A program made the position numbers and the translations under genes. 64,000 nucleotides of DNA from CAUZIR01 sp965250195 (GTDB lineage Bacteria > Chloroflexota > Dehalococcoidia > Lucifugimonadales > UBA2962). The stretch lies in NCBI GenBank assembly GCA_965250195.1, contig OZ252295.1, positions 372,001 to 436,000 on the forward strand. The letters run 5' to 3'. Below are positions 15,968-25,035 of this stretch, piece after piece; positions within the stretch are counted from its first letter, which is position 1; every line of letters starts with the position of its first letter. A model generated the notes under the pieces. The model was not told the DNA's origin and made no database searches. It saw only the letters and a program-made list of their open reading frames with translations.

Positions 15968-16804
15968 ATGAAAACTCCGGAAACCCCAGAAACGCACGAG
16001 GGAAAAGTGACAGAGCCCGATCACCCAGAGAGCCCAGAGAACCCCCCTGAACCCCAGAACGAGGGCGGAGGAGGTCAATTTGGCCGTGTCGAGATCACCA
16101 TCCCGCCGGGCTCCACCGAGATCCGCCAATCGCGCTGGGCCTGGATCTGGGGCGGCGCGCCCTGGCTGATCGTGGCCATCCTATTCGGATCTCAGGATCC
16201 GGCCGGCGGGTTCTTCATCTTCGCCATCGGCCTGGGAATCGCCGTCACTATCCCCCGCTATCTCGGGTGGCGAAAGACCGCTTACTACGTCACCCACAAC
16301 TCCATCGTTTTCCAGCGAGGCATGTTGGGGAGCTCGCAGATGTACAACCTCCCCGCCGAGCAATTCCAGCGAGTTGTCGAGCGGCCGGGCCTGTTCGGCC
16401 GGTATCTCGGCTACCACGCCGTCGACATCCGCATGCGTGAGGGCGGCAGGGTCAGCCTCGCCTACGTGCCCAGGTCAGCGGCGCTAACCGACCGGGTGAT
16501 CCGCATGCGCGATCGCTACTCCGACTACGACGAAGAGCAGGAGCTGCGGGAGTTGGCGATGATCGTAGCCCGCCAGCGCGGCGAAATCCCCGAGGACTTC
16601 GACCAGCCGAACGGCTCGACCGAGACCCCCGAGACCCAGGCGACCCAAGAGAACCGGGAGACGCCTAAGATACCGGAAACGCCACCGGCCAGGCCGACCG
16701 AGGAGAGGCCTGAGCGCCCTCCCGTCAGGCCGACCGAGGCGGGCGAGTACCGGCCCGATGTCAGGGAATACAGGGCCGAAAGCGACGAGCGGGACCGACG
16801 GTGA
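15968..16804 (+). CDS. PH-domain (YdbS/bPH2-like) membrane protein
   Basis: Predicted membrane protein of 278 residues, function unknown. It begins with a Pro/Glu-rich disordered stretch, then two adjacent hydrophobic segments (about residues 60-105, WIWGGAPWLIVAILFG and IFAIGLGIAVTI), then a bacterial PH domain (ITHN-like region YYVTHNSIVFQRGMLG, residues 110-190). A long tail of Thr-Pro-Glu and Arg-Pro-Thr-Glu repeats ends it. The start ATG lies 8 bases after hspR and the stop overlaps the next gene by four bases (GTGA), so it may belong to the cbpA-hspR transcript. Confidence 0.75.
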   Translation: MKTPETPETHEGKVTEPDHPESPENPPEPQNEGGGGQFGRVEITIPPGSTEIRQSRWAWIWGGAPWLIVAILFGSQDPAGGFFIFAIGLGIAVTIPRYLGWRKTAYYVTHNSIVFQRGMLGSSQMYNLPAEQFQRVVERPGLFGRYLGYHAVDIRMREGGRVSLAYVPRSAALTDRVIRMRDRYSDYDEEQELRELAMIVARQRGEIPEDFDQPNGSTETPETQATQENRETPKIPETPPARPTEERPERPPVRPTEAGEYRPDVREYRAESDERDRR

Positions 16805-18123
16805 TTGAGACCGACGACGACCGACTGCTTCTTATAACGGCCGATCGGCTGCTGGACGGCACCGGCGGCCCCGCCGTCGAAAACGGTGCCGTGTTGATAA
16901 GCGGGGACAAGATAGTGGCGGCCGGGAGTGCGCCAGAGGTAGTGCCACCGGAGGGCGCGCCGGTGGAGACCGTGAATTACCTCGGCATGACTATCATGCC
17001 CGGCATGGTCGACTGCCACACCCACCACAACGGCTTCGGCGACGGTCGGGTGGGAGACACTCTGGGCGACATGGCCGACGAGATACTCGCACTCCAGTCG
17101 GCCCGCAACGCCCACGCTAGCCTGTTCACGGGCGTCACCACTATTCGAGAGAACGGGCCGAAGGCATACACCATGCTGCGCCTGCGGGACGCGATAAACG
17201 AAGGCATCGTCACCGGCCCGCGCATGGTGTTATGTGGCCGGGCGGTCTCGATTATCGGCGGCCACATGGGCTTTTTCGGGACAGTCGCAACGGGTGAGAA
17301 CGAAGTGCGATCCCAGGTCCGCCGCCTCATAAAAGAGGGCGCCGACTACATTAAGGTCACCGCGACCGGCGGCACGACCACGACGTCATACCCGTTGTTG
17401 CCCTCGTTCAACATTGACGAACTTCGGGCGTTGACCGATACAGCGCATGGCCTGGGAAAGCTCACCGCCGCACACTGCTCTTCTACCCAGGGCACGATCA
17501 ACTCACTCGATGCCGGGATCGACATGATCATCCACTGCATCTTCCGAGAGGCCGACGGCTCCGACGCTTTCAAAAGCGATGTCGTCGACCGCATCGCCGA
17601 GGCCGGGACATACGTAAACCCGACGCTGGCGGTGCAGCAGGCCGGCGTCTGGGCGCTACTGGGCACAAAGGCCGAGCGGCCATTGAAGAAGGCCGAGCAG
17701 GCCAAACTCGACGACGCTGAGCGGAATTTCGAGCAACGTATGGAAGACTCACGGCGCATGCTCGACATGGGCGTAACAATGATCACCGGCTCCGACTCGT
17801 CATGGGCCGACTACAAGCTCGGTAATGCGCCTTACGAGACAGAACTCCTGACCGAGGCCGGTATGTCCGGCCCGGCGGCCGTCGCCAGCATCACCGGAGA
17901 CGCCGCCCGGTCGCTGGGAGTGGCCGACACCGTCGGCACGCTGGCGCCCGGCAAATTTGCGGACGTGGTCGTGATTGACGGGCAACCGGACAAGCGCGCG
18001 GCCGACCTATGGAACGTTGCCGACGTGTTCCTTGGCGGCGAACGCATCGATCGGGGCTCGGACGCCTCCCGGGCAACCCTGACCCAGCACCGTCCTGTAG
18101 CGGCACACCCGCACAAGCACTAA
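16801..18123 (+). CDS. Metal-dependent amidohydrolase (paralogue 1)
   Basis: Hydrolase of the imidazolonepropionase/Xaa-Pro dipeptidase-like branch of the amidohydrolase superfamily, 440 residues, substrate unknown. Metal ligands are visible: HTH in VDCHTHHNG, the probable carboxylated Lys in YIKVTATGG, His in AAHCSS and IIHCIF, and the Asp in GSDSSW. The C-terminal LAPGKFADVVVIDG is the returning beta-sandwich strand. A GTG start overlaps the preceding gene. It resembles the product of 20201-21460 along its length and stands before the acetoacetyl-CoA synthetase. Confidence 0.85.
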   Translation: MIETDDDRLLLITADRLLDGTGGPAVENGAVLISGDKIVAAGSAPEVVPPEGAPVETVNYLGMTIMPGMVDCHTHHNGFGDGRVGDTLGDMADEILALQSARNAHASLFTGVTTIRENGPKAYTMLRLRDAINEGIVTGPRMVLCGRAVSIIGGHMGFFGTVATGENEVRSQVRRLIKEGADYIKVTATGGTTTTSYPLLPSFNIDELRALTDTAHGLGKLTAAHCSSTQGTINSLDAGIDMIIHCIFREADGSDAFKSDVVDRIAEAGTYVNPTLAVQQAGVWALLGTKAERPLKKAEQAKLDDAERNFEQRMEDSRRMLDMGVTMITGSDSSWADYKLGNAPYETELLTEAGMSGPAAVASITGDAARSLGVADTVGTLAPGKFADVVVIDGQPDKRAADLWNVADVFLGGERIDRGSDASRATLTQHRPVAAHPHKH

Positions 18124-18156
18124 TAGAAAATCACGGAACGAGGTGCGCGCACCGAC

Positions 18157-20127
18157 GTGACGTCTAAACGGGGTCGTCTACTGTGGGAGCCGACTAAGGC
18201 GACACTGGAACGCTCCAACATCGCCCGTTACATGTGCTGGCTGCGCGAGAACCGGAGCCTTGCCTTCGCCGATTATGAGGCCCTCTGGGCCTGGTCGGTG
18301 GACGACGTCGAGGGCTTCTGGGCGTCGATCTGGGACTTTTTCAACATTCGGGCGCACTCACCCTATCAACGCGTACTGGGCGAGCCAAAAATCCAGTGCG
18401 CTAGCTGGTTTGAAGGCGCGCGACTCAACTACGCCGAGCACGCCCTGGCGCGCCGCGACGACCACCCCGCGCTGATCGCCCGCTCGGAGACCGGCCTGCC
18501 GGTCGAGATGAGCTACCGGGAACTGGCCGACGCCGTGGCCGCCTTGGCCGAGGGCCTGCGCCGTATCGGAGTGAAAAAGGGCGACCGCGTCGCGGCGGTA
18601 ATGCCCAATATCCCTGAGGCCGTCATCGGCCTGCTGGCGAGCGCCGCCGTTGGCGCGGTGTGGTCAAGTTGCGCGCCGGAGTTCGGTGTACGCAGCGTGG
18701 TAGACCGGTTCCGCCAGATCGAGCCGGTGGTGCTGTTTACGGTTGACGGCTACGTCTACCGGGGCAAACGCTTCAACCTGTCGGACACGGTCGAGGCCCT
18801 GCGCCGAGAATTACCCGGACTGAAAGCCACCGTCGTTGTGCCGTGTCTAGAGGATGTTCCGGTGCGAGACGGGCTGACGGCCTGGGACGACATCCTCGTG
18901 GCCGGTGCCGACCCGAGCTTTGAGCCGGTCGAGTTCGGCCATCCGCTCTGGGTACTGTACTCGTCCGGCACCACCGGCCTGCCGAAGGCGATCGTGCAGG
19001 GGCATGGCGGCATCCTCATCGACCACCTGAAGACGGCGTCGTTGCACCTCGATATTGGTCCCGGCGACCGGCTGTTCTGGTACACCTCCACCGGTTGGAT
19101 GATGTGGAATTTCCTCATGTCCGGCCTTCTTGTCGGCGGCACCATAGTCCTGTACGACGGCGACCCCGCCACCCCAGACCTGACTGTGCTCTGGCGATTA
19201 GCGGAAGACACCGGCGTCACCTACTTCGGCACGAGCGCGACGTTCATCCACGCCTGCATGAGGGCGGGCTTGTCCCCCCGCCGTGAGCTGGACCTGTCGC
19301 GCATCCGGGGCCTGGGTTCGACGGGCTCGCCGCTGTCAAGCGAAGGGTTCGAGTGGGTGTACGAGGCGGTGAACCCTGACCTGCTGCTCAACTCCTTCAG
19401 CGGCGGAACGGACATCTGCACCGGCATCGTCGGCGCCTGTCCCCTGCTACCGGTGCGCGCAGGGGAGATCGCCTGTCGGCTCCTCGGGGCACCGGTGGCG
19501 GCGTTCGACCCGGACGGCCACGTATTGGTTGACAAGGTCGGAGAACTGGTGCTCACCGGGCCCATGCCGTCCATGCCGCTGCACTTATGGGGTGACACTG
19601 ACGGCAGTCGGTTTAGGGAAAGCTACCTCACGCCGTACCCCGACGCATGGCGCCACGGCGACTTCGTCACGATCACGGCCGACGGGGCATGCGTGATCTC
19701 CGGGCGCTCGGACTCTACGCTCAACCGGGGCGGCGTCAGGACGGGCACGGCGGACTTCTATGGGGTCGTCGAGGACATGCCGGAGATATTGGATAGCCTG
19801 GTCGTCGATACCGGCGGCGTGGACGGCGACGGCCGGTTGGTCCTGCTGGTCGTGCTGGACGTGCTGGACGAAAACTCGTCCCTGGACGAGACTCTGACGG
19901 ACCGCATCCGTAGCAAGATCAGGGCCGAGCTTTCGCCGCGCCATGTGCCCGACGAGATACACCTCATCGACGAGGTGCCCAAGACTCTAAACGGCAAGAA
20001 GATGGAGGTGCCGGTAAAGCGCATCCTCCAGGGGGCGCCGGCGAACGTCGCGGCCTCGCGGGACGCGATGGCAAACCCCGAGGCGTTATCGGCGATCGTG
20101 GCCCTGGCCCCCCGGCGAGCGCCATAA
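18157..20127 (+). CDS. aacS: Acetoacetyl-CoA synthetase
   Basis: Activates acetoacetate to acetoacetyl-CoA with ATP. It has 656 residues, the family length, within the ANL superfamily. The P-loop-like YSSGTTGLPKAIVQGHGG, the GTDICT motif and the C-terminal catalytic Lys in KTLNGKKMEVPVKRIL are visible, and the N-terminal region (LWEPTKATLERSNIARYMCWL) is that of AacS and not acetyl-CoA synthetase. The start is GTG. It lies between two amidohydrolases, which suggests a catabolic cassette that yields acetoacetate or a similar beta-keto acid; that link is inference. Confidence 0.92.
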   Translation: MTSKRGRLLWEPTKATLERSNIARYMCWLRENRSLAFADYEALWAWSVDDVEGFWASIWDFFNIRAHSPYQRVLGEPKIQCASWFEGARLNYAEHALARRDDHPALIARSETGLPVEMSYRELADAVAALAEGLRRIGVKKGDRVAAVMPNIPEAVIGLLASAAVGAVWSSCAPEFGVRSVVDRFRQIEPVVLFTVDGYVYRGKRFNLSDTVEALRRELPGLKATVVVPCLEDVPVRDGLTAWDDILVAGADPSFEPVEFGHPLWVLYSSGTTGLPKAIVQGHGGILIDHLKTASLHLDIGPGDRLFWYTSTGWMMWNFLMSGLLVGGTIVLYDGDPATPDLTVLWRLAEDTGVTYFGTSATFIHACMRAGLSPRRELDLSRIRGLGSTGSPLSSEGFEWVYEAVNPDLLLNSFSGGTDICTGIVGACPLLPVRAGEIACRLLGAPVAAFDPDGHVLVDKVGELVLTGPMPSMPLHLWGDTDGSRFRESYLTPYPDAWRHGDFVTITADGACVISGRSDSTLNRGGVRTGTADFYGVVEDMPEILDSLVVDTGGVDGDGRLVLLVVLDVLDENSSLDETLTDRIRSKIRAELSPRHVPDEIHLIDEVPKTLNGKKMEVPVKRILQGAPANVAASRDAMANPEALSAIVALAPRRAP

Positions 20128-20200
20128 CGGCGCTCGGACTCCGAGTTCCGGCCGTCCGGGCCGACGCGCCAATATATGATCAACGTTTGGAGGAATTGAA

Positions 20201-21460
20201 ATGAGTGAGAGCTTTACGCTGGTCAAGGGTGCCCGTCTGATCGACGGCCTGGGAGGACCGCCGTTGGAGCGCGGCGCGGTGCTCATGCAGGGCACCGACA
20301 TCCGGGCGGTGGGCACGGAAGAGGCCGTGGCCGCCCCAGAGGGAGCGCCCGTCGAGGTGCTCGACTTCCCCGACATGACGATAATGCCGGGGCTCATCGA
20401 CGCCCACGTACACCTCGTCAGCCTGGGTGACGGCCGGGCGGGCGACGATATGAACCTGCTGGCCGACGAGATTCTCACCCTGCAAGCCGCAAAGAACGCG
20501 AGGGCACACCTCTACTCCGGCGTGACCTCCGTGCGCGACTGTGGTGCGAAAAACCGTACCACGTTCTTGCTACGGAAAGCGATGGAGATGGGCATCACCG
20601 TCGGCCCCCGGCTCGTCCTGACCGGGAGGCCACTGGCGATAGTCGGCGGCCACCTGAGCTACTTCGGCTCCCCCGCCACCGGACCTACCGAGTGCCGGGC
20701 CGCAGTCCGCCAGTTGATAAAAGAGGGCGCCGACTTCATAAAGGTGACCGCGACCGGGGGCAGCACGCGCACATCCAAGCGCTTCCACGCCTCGTTCAAC
20801 CTGGACGAGTTATCGGCCATTACCGACGAGGTGCACAAGTTCGGCAAGCACGTCGTCGCCCACTGCGCTTCGTCTGACGGACTGGTCAATGCCCTGGATG
20901 CCGGGGTAGACACCATCGTCCACGCCATCCACGCCGACAGCGACGGGACGTTTCGATACAGGCCGGAACTGACCGAACGGCTGATCGAGCAGAAAATCTT
21001 CGTAAACCCGACGCTGCACGCAATCCGCCACCAGATGTGGTTCCTGGAGGCCAAGGTCGAGCGCGGGGAAACCCTGTCGGGCGCCGAGCAGGCCGACCTC
21101 GACGACCTAAGCTACGCCTACAGCAACCACGAGGACTTCGTGGGTCGAATGCGAGAGGCTGGCGTGACGATGGTCGCGGGCTCGGACTCGGCCTGGCTGA
21201 ACTACAAGATGGGCGAGTTCCAGCACGAGTTGGAAGGCATGACCACCGTCGGGTTCTCGTCCCTTGAAGTCATAACCTCTGCCACCTCAGACTCGGCGCG
21301 CTCTTGCCGCATCGATGCCGAGACAGGCTCGCTCGTAGAGGGCAAGCGTGGCGACGTGATCGTCATCGACGGAGACCCGTCCATCGACATCGCTGCCATG
21401 TGGAACGTGGCCGAGGTCTTCCAGGACGGGGCAAAGGTAGACCGCGGCAACTTCGTCTAG
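20201..21460 (+). CDS. Metal-dependent amidohydrolase (paralogue 2)
   Basis: Same family as the protein at 16801-18123, 419 residues. Both share IKEGAD-x-IKVTATGG, the GHL/GHM-x-FG region and the GSDS-W metal site. Ligands here are HVHL in IDAHVHLV, Lys in FIKVTATGG, and His in VAHCAS and IVHAIH. A strong GGAGGAATTGAA precedes the ATG and a TATGAT-like box lies at 20175-20180 without a clear -35, so it could be transcribed alone or with aacS. The differing loops (TSYPLL versus TSKRFH) hint at different substrates. Confidence 0.85.
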   Translation: MSESFTLVKGARLIDGLGGPPLERGAVLMQGTDIRAVGTEEAVAAPEGAPVEVLDFPDMTIMPGLIDAHVHLVSLGDGRAGDDMNLLADEILTLQAAKNARAHLYSGVTSVRDCGAKNRTTFLLRKAMEMGITVGPRLVLTGRPLAIVGGHLSYFGSPATGPTECRAAVRQLIKEGADFIKVTATGGSTRTSKRFHASFNLDELSAITDEVHKFGKHVVAHCASSDGLVNALDAGVDTIVHAIHADSDGTFRYRPELTERLIEQKIFVNPTLHAIRHQMWFLEAKVERGETLSGAEQADLDDLSYAYSNHEDFVGRMREAGVTMVAGSDSAWLNYKMGEFQHELEGMTTVGFSSLEVITSATSDSARSCRIDAETGSLVEGKRGDVIVIDGDPSIDIAAMWNVAEVFQDGAKVDRGNFV

Positions 21461-21498
21461 GCGGGTCGCTGCTTTAGGGAACTGGCGGAGGAGGCGGG

Positions 21499-22754
21499 GT
21501 GAGCGGGGGCGTGGCGGACTTGCGGGACGTAATCGTAATCGGAGCGGGCCAGGGCGGTCTCGGAGTGAGCTACGCCCTGGCGCAACGAAGCATCGACCAT
21601 CTCGTGTTGGAAAAGGGGCTTCCCGGCGAGACCTGGCGGTCCCAGCGCTGGGATTCTTTCGCCCTCAACACCGACAACGCAACCACCAACATGCCGGGGA
21701 TGCCCTTCCACCCGGACCGACCCGACTCATTCGAGCTAACCGGTCTGCTGACCGACTACTTCGACCGTTACGTCTCGGAAATGGCGCTGCCAGTGTGCAC
21801 TGGCGTCACGGTGACTGCCGTGCATCGACAAGGCGACGCCCGTTTCACAGTCGTTTCGAGTGCCGGCGACTTCTCAGCCCGTGCCCTGGTGGTGGCCTCC
21901 GGCATCCAGAACGTGCCCGAATATCCCGCCATAGCCGATCATCAGCCGGAGGAAATCAATAAATATCACACGGCGACGTACCGCAGCCCGGCGCAGCTTG
22001 ACGACGGCGCCGTCATGGTCGTCGGCGGCGGCCAGTCCGGCTGCCAGATCGCCGAAGAGCTGGCGGCGGCCGGTCGTACCGTGTACCTGGCCACCAGCAA
22101 GGTCGGCCGGGTGCGCCGGTACTACAGGGGCCGCGACATGCTTGGGTGGTGGGTCGAAAACGGCTTTTTCGCCCAGGGCGTCGGGGATCTGGCCGACTCG
22201 AGTGAGCAGTACAACCGTCAGCCCATGATCTCAGGCACCGAGGGCGGCCACACAGTGAGTCTGCAGGCACTGTGGCGATCCGGTGCCCGGCTGACCGGCC
22301 GATTGAGGCGGTTCGATGGCGGTGTCGCCCACTTCGATGACGACCTGGGCGACAACATAGCCCTGGGCGACACGTCTTCCAGGCGAATGCGCGGCATGAT
22401 CGACGCCTACATAGAGGGCGCGGGCATCGACGCGCCGCAGCGAGAGTGCGACCCGGCCGACGACGTGGACGCCGAGGCCCTGCGACTGGCGTCTCCCCCA
22501 GCCTCGACCTGGGCGAGGCCGGGGTGACGACCATCATCTGGTCCACCGGCTTCGGCGGCGACTTCTCCTACCTCGACGTAGAAGGCGCGCTGGACGGCCA
22601 CGGCCAGCCAGTGCATGACGGCGGCGTCAGCCCGGTGCCGGGCCTGTTCTACATGGGCTTCCCCTGGCTCCGGTCCCGCGCCTCCGGCATCATCCTCGGC
22701 ATCCCCGAAGACGCCGAAGCCATAGCCAACGAAGTCGAGCGGGCGTTGGGCTAG
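21499..22754 (+). pseudogene. Flavin-containing monooxygenase with frameshift
   Basis: NAD(P)H- and FAD-dependent monooxygenase or oxidoreductase of the FMO/TrkA-like type. The first frame (GTG at 21499) has the FAD motif VIGAGQGGLGVSYAL and the NADP motif VVGGGQSGCQIAEEL but runs to a stop at 22527 in a non-conserved tail. The expected C-terminus (SLDLGEAGVTTIIWSTGF to FYMGFPWLRSRASGI) continues in another frame to 22754. The switch lies at five C at 22495-22499; one extra C would restore a 418-residue protein. It is either a real mutation or a homopolymer sequencing error. Confidence 0.85.
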
Positions 22755-22764
22755 TGGGCGGGTG

Positions 22765-22802
22765 AAAAAAGAGAGCCCCCGCCGGTCATCGGCGGGGGCT
22801 CT
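22765..22802 (-). terminator. Intrinsic terminator after tst
   Basis: AGAGCCCCCGCCG (22772-22784) pairs with CGGCGGGGGCTCT (22790-22802) around GTCAT. On the minus strand it is followed by a T-rich run of six (22765-22770), ending the moeB-tst transcript. It may also stop plus-strand transcription from the monooxygenase, but less well. Confidence 0.8.
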
Positions 22803-22828
22803 GACTCGCTGCTAAACGACTGGCTGCC

Positions 22829-23677
22829 CTACTTCTCGATGGGCGCTCCTACGATGCTACCGTACTCGGTCCAGGAGCCGTCGTAGTTGCGGACCTTGCT
22901 CATTCCCAGGATCTGGGTCAGGACGAACCAGGTGTGGGAGGAGCGCTCGCCGATGCGACAGTAGGCGATTATCTCCCGGTCGCCCTTGATGCCCTTGGAG
23001 CCGTATATCTCTCGCAACTCCTCAACGGACTTGAACGTGCCGTCCTCGGCAACCGCCGTACCCCAGGGTATGTTGGCCGCGTCGGGGATGTGGCCGCCGC
23101 GCTGGGCACCCTCTTGCGGGAGCGCCGCGGGGGCCAGAAGCTCGCCCGAGTACTCGGCCGGAGCCCGCACGTCAACGAGGCCGACGTTGTTTGTAGTGCC
23201 TGCGACGCCCAGCACGTATTCACGAGTAGCCCGGATGCTGGGATCTGGGTCGGAAGCGCGGTAGACACGAGTCGGTCGCTTAGTTTTGCTGGTCGTTGTG
23301 GGCCGCCCCTCGGCGATCCACTTGGCCCGGCCACCGTTCATCATTTTGAGGCGCTTGTGTCCGTACAGCCGAAGCTGCCACCACGCATAGGTGGCGAACC
23401 AGTTGTTGTTGTCGCCGTAGAGGATGACGGTGTGGGCCTTGGTAATCCCCGAGTCCCCCATGAGCCGCTGGACCTGCTGCTTGCTGAGGATGTCGCGGGT
23501 GAGACCGTCGTTGAGCTGAGTCGTCCAGTTCCAGCCCACCGCACCGGCGATGTGGCCCTGGTCATAGGCCTCGGTATCGACATCGACTTCGACCAGTACG
23601 ATCTTGTCATCGCTCAGGTTCTCCGCGACCCAGTCTGTCTCCACTATCGACTCCGGATGAGCCACTCTTGCCGCCAT
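22829..23677 (-). CDS. Thiosulfate sulfurtransferase, two rhodanese domains (CysA/SseA-like)
   Basis: Moves sulfane sulfur from thiosulfate or a persulfide to a thiol acceptor. It has 282 residues: an inactive N-terminal rhodanese domain (about 10-130) and a C-terminal domain (about 150-280) with the active-site loop YCRIGERSSHTW, close to mycobacterial CysA. A GAGGAGG ribosome binding site five bases before the ATG fixes the start. It follows moeB on the same strand; in some bacteria the two activities are fused as MoeZ, so this protein may feed sulfur to a MoeB-activated carrier. Confidence 0.92.
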   Translation of the reverse strand: MAARVAHPESIVETDWVAENLSDDKIVLVEVDVDTEAYDQGHIAGAVGWNWTTQLNDGLTRDILSKQQVQRLMGDSGITKAHTVILYGDNNNWFATYAWWQLRLYGHKRLKMMNGGRAKWIAEGRPTTTSKTKRPTRVYRASDPDPSIRATREYVLGVAGTTNNVGLVDVRAPAEYSGELLAPAALPQEGAQRGGHIPDAANIPWGTAVAEDGTFKSVEELREIYGSKGIKGDREIIAYCRIGERSSHTWFVLTQILGMSKVRNYDGSWTEYGSIVGAPIEK

Positions 23678-23706
23678 TTCTTCCTCCTCTTTTTAACTCT
23701 TACACC

Positions 23707-23744
23707 GGGCTGGCGCCCCTTGTCTGATTGGAGGGCGCCAGCCC
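23707..23744 (-). repeat. Intergenic inverted repeat between moeB and tst
   Basis: GGGCTGGCGCCC (23707-23718) and GGGCGCCAGCCC (23733-23744) pair perfectly over 12 bases with a 14-base loop, and no T tract follows. It probably acts as an mRNA-stabilising or processing hairpin in the moeB-tst message, or as a weak terminator. Confidence 0.6.
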
Positions 23745-23783
23745 TGCCGTCCACCAATTCAGTGACGGCGGTTTTGACCTTTA

Positions 23784-24644
23784 CTAGACCAGCGGGGGTG
23801 TTCCGCAGAACTGGTTGTAGTCGATCAGCTCGGTGACCGTCGGGTTGTCGCCGCACAAGGGGCAGGCCGGGTCGCGCCTTATCTTGACCGAGCGGAACTC
23901 CATGTCCAGCGCGTCGATCAGCAGCAGTCGCCCGCTGAGCGATTTTCCGATTCCCATAATCAGCTTCACTGTCTCTGTGGCTTGAATGGTTCCCACCATC
24001 CCCGGCAGCACACCCAGCACTCCCGCCTCGGCGCAGCTCGGCACCTCTCCCGGTTCCGGCGGCTGGGGGAACAGGCAGCGATAGCAGCCCTTGCCGGGCA
24101 AAAACACTGTCGCCTGGCCGTCGAACAGTAAAATACTTCCGTCAACCAGCGGCTTACCGGCGAGGTACGAGGCGTCGTTTACGAGATAGCGAGTGGCGAA
24201 GTTGTCCGCCCCGTTCACGACGATGTCGTAATCGGGAATTATGTCCATCGCGTTCTCGCTCGTCAGCGGGGCCTCGTGCAGGATGACGTTGACGTCCTTG
24301 TTGTATGCCTTGAGCGTCTCGGAGGCGGACAGGGCCTTGGACTTACCGACGTCGGCGTCGGTGTGCAGGATCTGGCGCTGCAGGTTGGTAACGTCCACCT
24401 CGTCGAACTCGACGATGCCGATCGTGCCGACTCCGGCCAGCGTCAGGTACACGGCAATGGGAGAACCCAGCCCGCCAGCGCCCACCAGCAGCACCTTGGC
24501 ATCGATCAGCGCACGCTGTCCGGCCGAGCCCACCTGGGGCATTATTATGTGCCGACTGTAGCGGTTAACCTGGTACGGGCTAAGTGCCTGAGTCGAGCCC
24601 GTCTGTCCGTTGGTGCCTGCGGTTTTCTTTTCTGTTGTCGTCAT
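23784..24644 (-). CDS. moeB: ThiF/MoeB-family sulfur-carrier adenylyltransferase
   Basis: Adenylates the C-terminal Gly-Gly of a ubiquitin-like sulfur carrier (MoaD, ThiS or CysO type). It has 286 residues: RYSRHIIMPQVGSAGQ, the nucleotide loop GAGGLGSPIAVYL, NLQRQILHT, the DNFATRYLVND metal/ATP site, zinc cysteines CYRC and CPLC, and the catalytic-Cys region CAEAGVLGVLPG. No rhodanese domain is attached; a separate rhodanese gene follows. Which carrier it serves is open. modABC at the left edge makes molybdopterin synthesis plausible, but no carrier gene is in the window. Confidence 0.9.
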   Translation of the reverse strand: MTTTEKKTAGTNGQTGSTQALSPYQVNRYSRHIIMPQVGSAGQRALIDAKVLLVGAGGLGSPIAVYLTLAGVGTIGIVEFDEVDVTNLQRQILHTDADVGKSKALSASETLKAYNKDVNVILHEAPLTSENAMDIIPDYDIVVNGADNFATRYLVNDASYLAGKPLVDGSILLFDGQATVFLPGKGCYRCLFPQPPEPGEVPSCAEAGVLGVLPGMVGTIQATETVKLIMGIGKSLSGRLLLIDALDMEFRSVKIRRDPACPLCGDNPTVTELIDYNQFCGTPPLV

Positions 24645-24745
24645 TGCTTATCTTTCCTGTTTCCGTCGGCCCCCAAAAAGTCGAACTGAGAGGAACGACT
24701 GAGCGCACGAAGTGTTAGATGATACGGGTTCGCGTTCGGTGCAGC

Positions 24746-24772
24746 AAAAACCCCACCGTTTTCGCGGTGAGG
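24746..24772 (-). terminator. Intrinsic terminator upstream of moeB
   Basis: On the minus strand CCTCACCG (24772-24765) pairs with CGGTGGGG (24758-24751) around GCGAAAA-type bases and is followed by T5 (24750-24746). It lies 100 bases before the moeB start, so it ends a short upstream RNA or acts as an attenuator. Confidence 0.65.
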
Positions 24773-24923
24773 TGAATCTCGCCTGGCGCCGGTTCGTTAT
24801 CCGGTCGTTACAGTGTCATCCGGTCGGGCGTGCACACCCTAACCCCCACCGAAAGTTCATACATGCAGCGTGCACATAGGGACGGGAGCCTGGGAATCGG
24901 ACGTCGGTGAAACGGGCCATCAC
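24746..24923 (-). ncRNA. Candidate small RNA or riboswitch-like leader before moeB
   Basis: The 391-base gap between moeB and coaX has no convincing gene. On the minus strand a promoter (24930-24958) and an intrinsic terminator (24746-24772) bracket about 178 bases. The first bases can fold (GAAACGG with CCGTTTC), GTGCAC occurs twice and can pair with itself, and ATCCGGTCG is repeated at 24799-24807 and 24818-24826 (plus-strand notation). It could be a free small RNA or a leader whose terminator is switched. I do not recognise a known class, including the Moco motif. Confidence 0.4.
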
Positions 24924-24929
24924 CGTTTC

Positions 24930-24958
24930 ACTATAGCAGCCGGCAGTTGCGCGTGCAA
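24930..24958 (-). promoter_or_regulatory. Predicted promoter upstream of the moeB leader
   Basis: Minus-strand TTGCAC (24958-24953) and TATAGT (24935-24930) are spaced by 17 bases. Transcription would begin near 24923 and read toward moeB. Confidence 0.55.
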
Positions 24959-25022
24959 CGATTATTTCTTCATCCGTGCATGCGTCAATAGACTGGGTCA
25001 TGGGAGCGGCGGCGGCGAAGGG

Positions 25023-25028
25023 TATAAT
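25023..25028 (+). promoter_or_regulatory. Predicted -10 box for a leaderless coaX transcript
   Basis: A perfect TATAAT ends seven bases before the coaX ATG (25036). No -35 or Shine-Dalgarno sequence is visible. The message would start at or next to the AUG. Confidence 0.45.
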
Positions 25029-25035
25029 TGGACAC

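Noticed and set aside
22771..22802. Plus-strand terminator for the flavin monooxygenase gene
   Set aside because: The T tract is on the minus-strand side; on the plus strand the hairpin is followed by GACTCGC.
22934..23836. 300-codon plus-strand frame across tst
   Set aside because: Opposite to an intact two-domain rhodanese; no motifs.
24746..24923. Known RNA (RNase P, tmRNA, SRP RNA, 6S) before moeB
   Set aside because: Signature sequences of RNase P, tmRNA and SRP RNA are absent; 6S-like folding could not be shown by hand.
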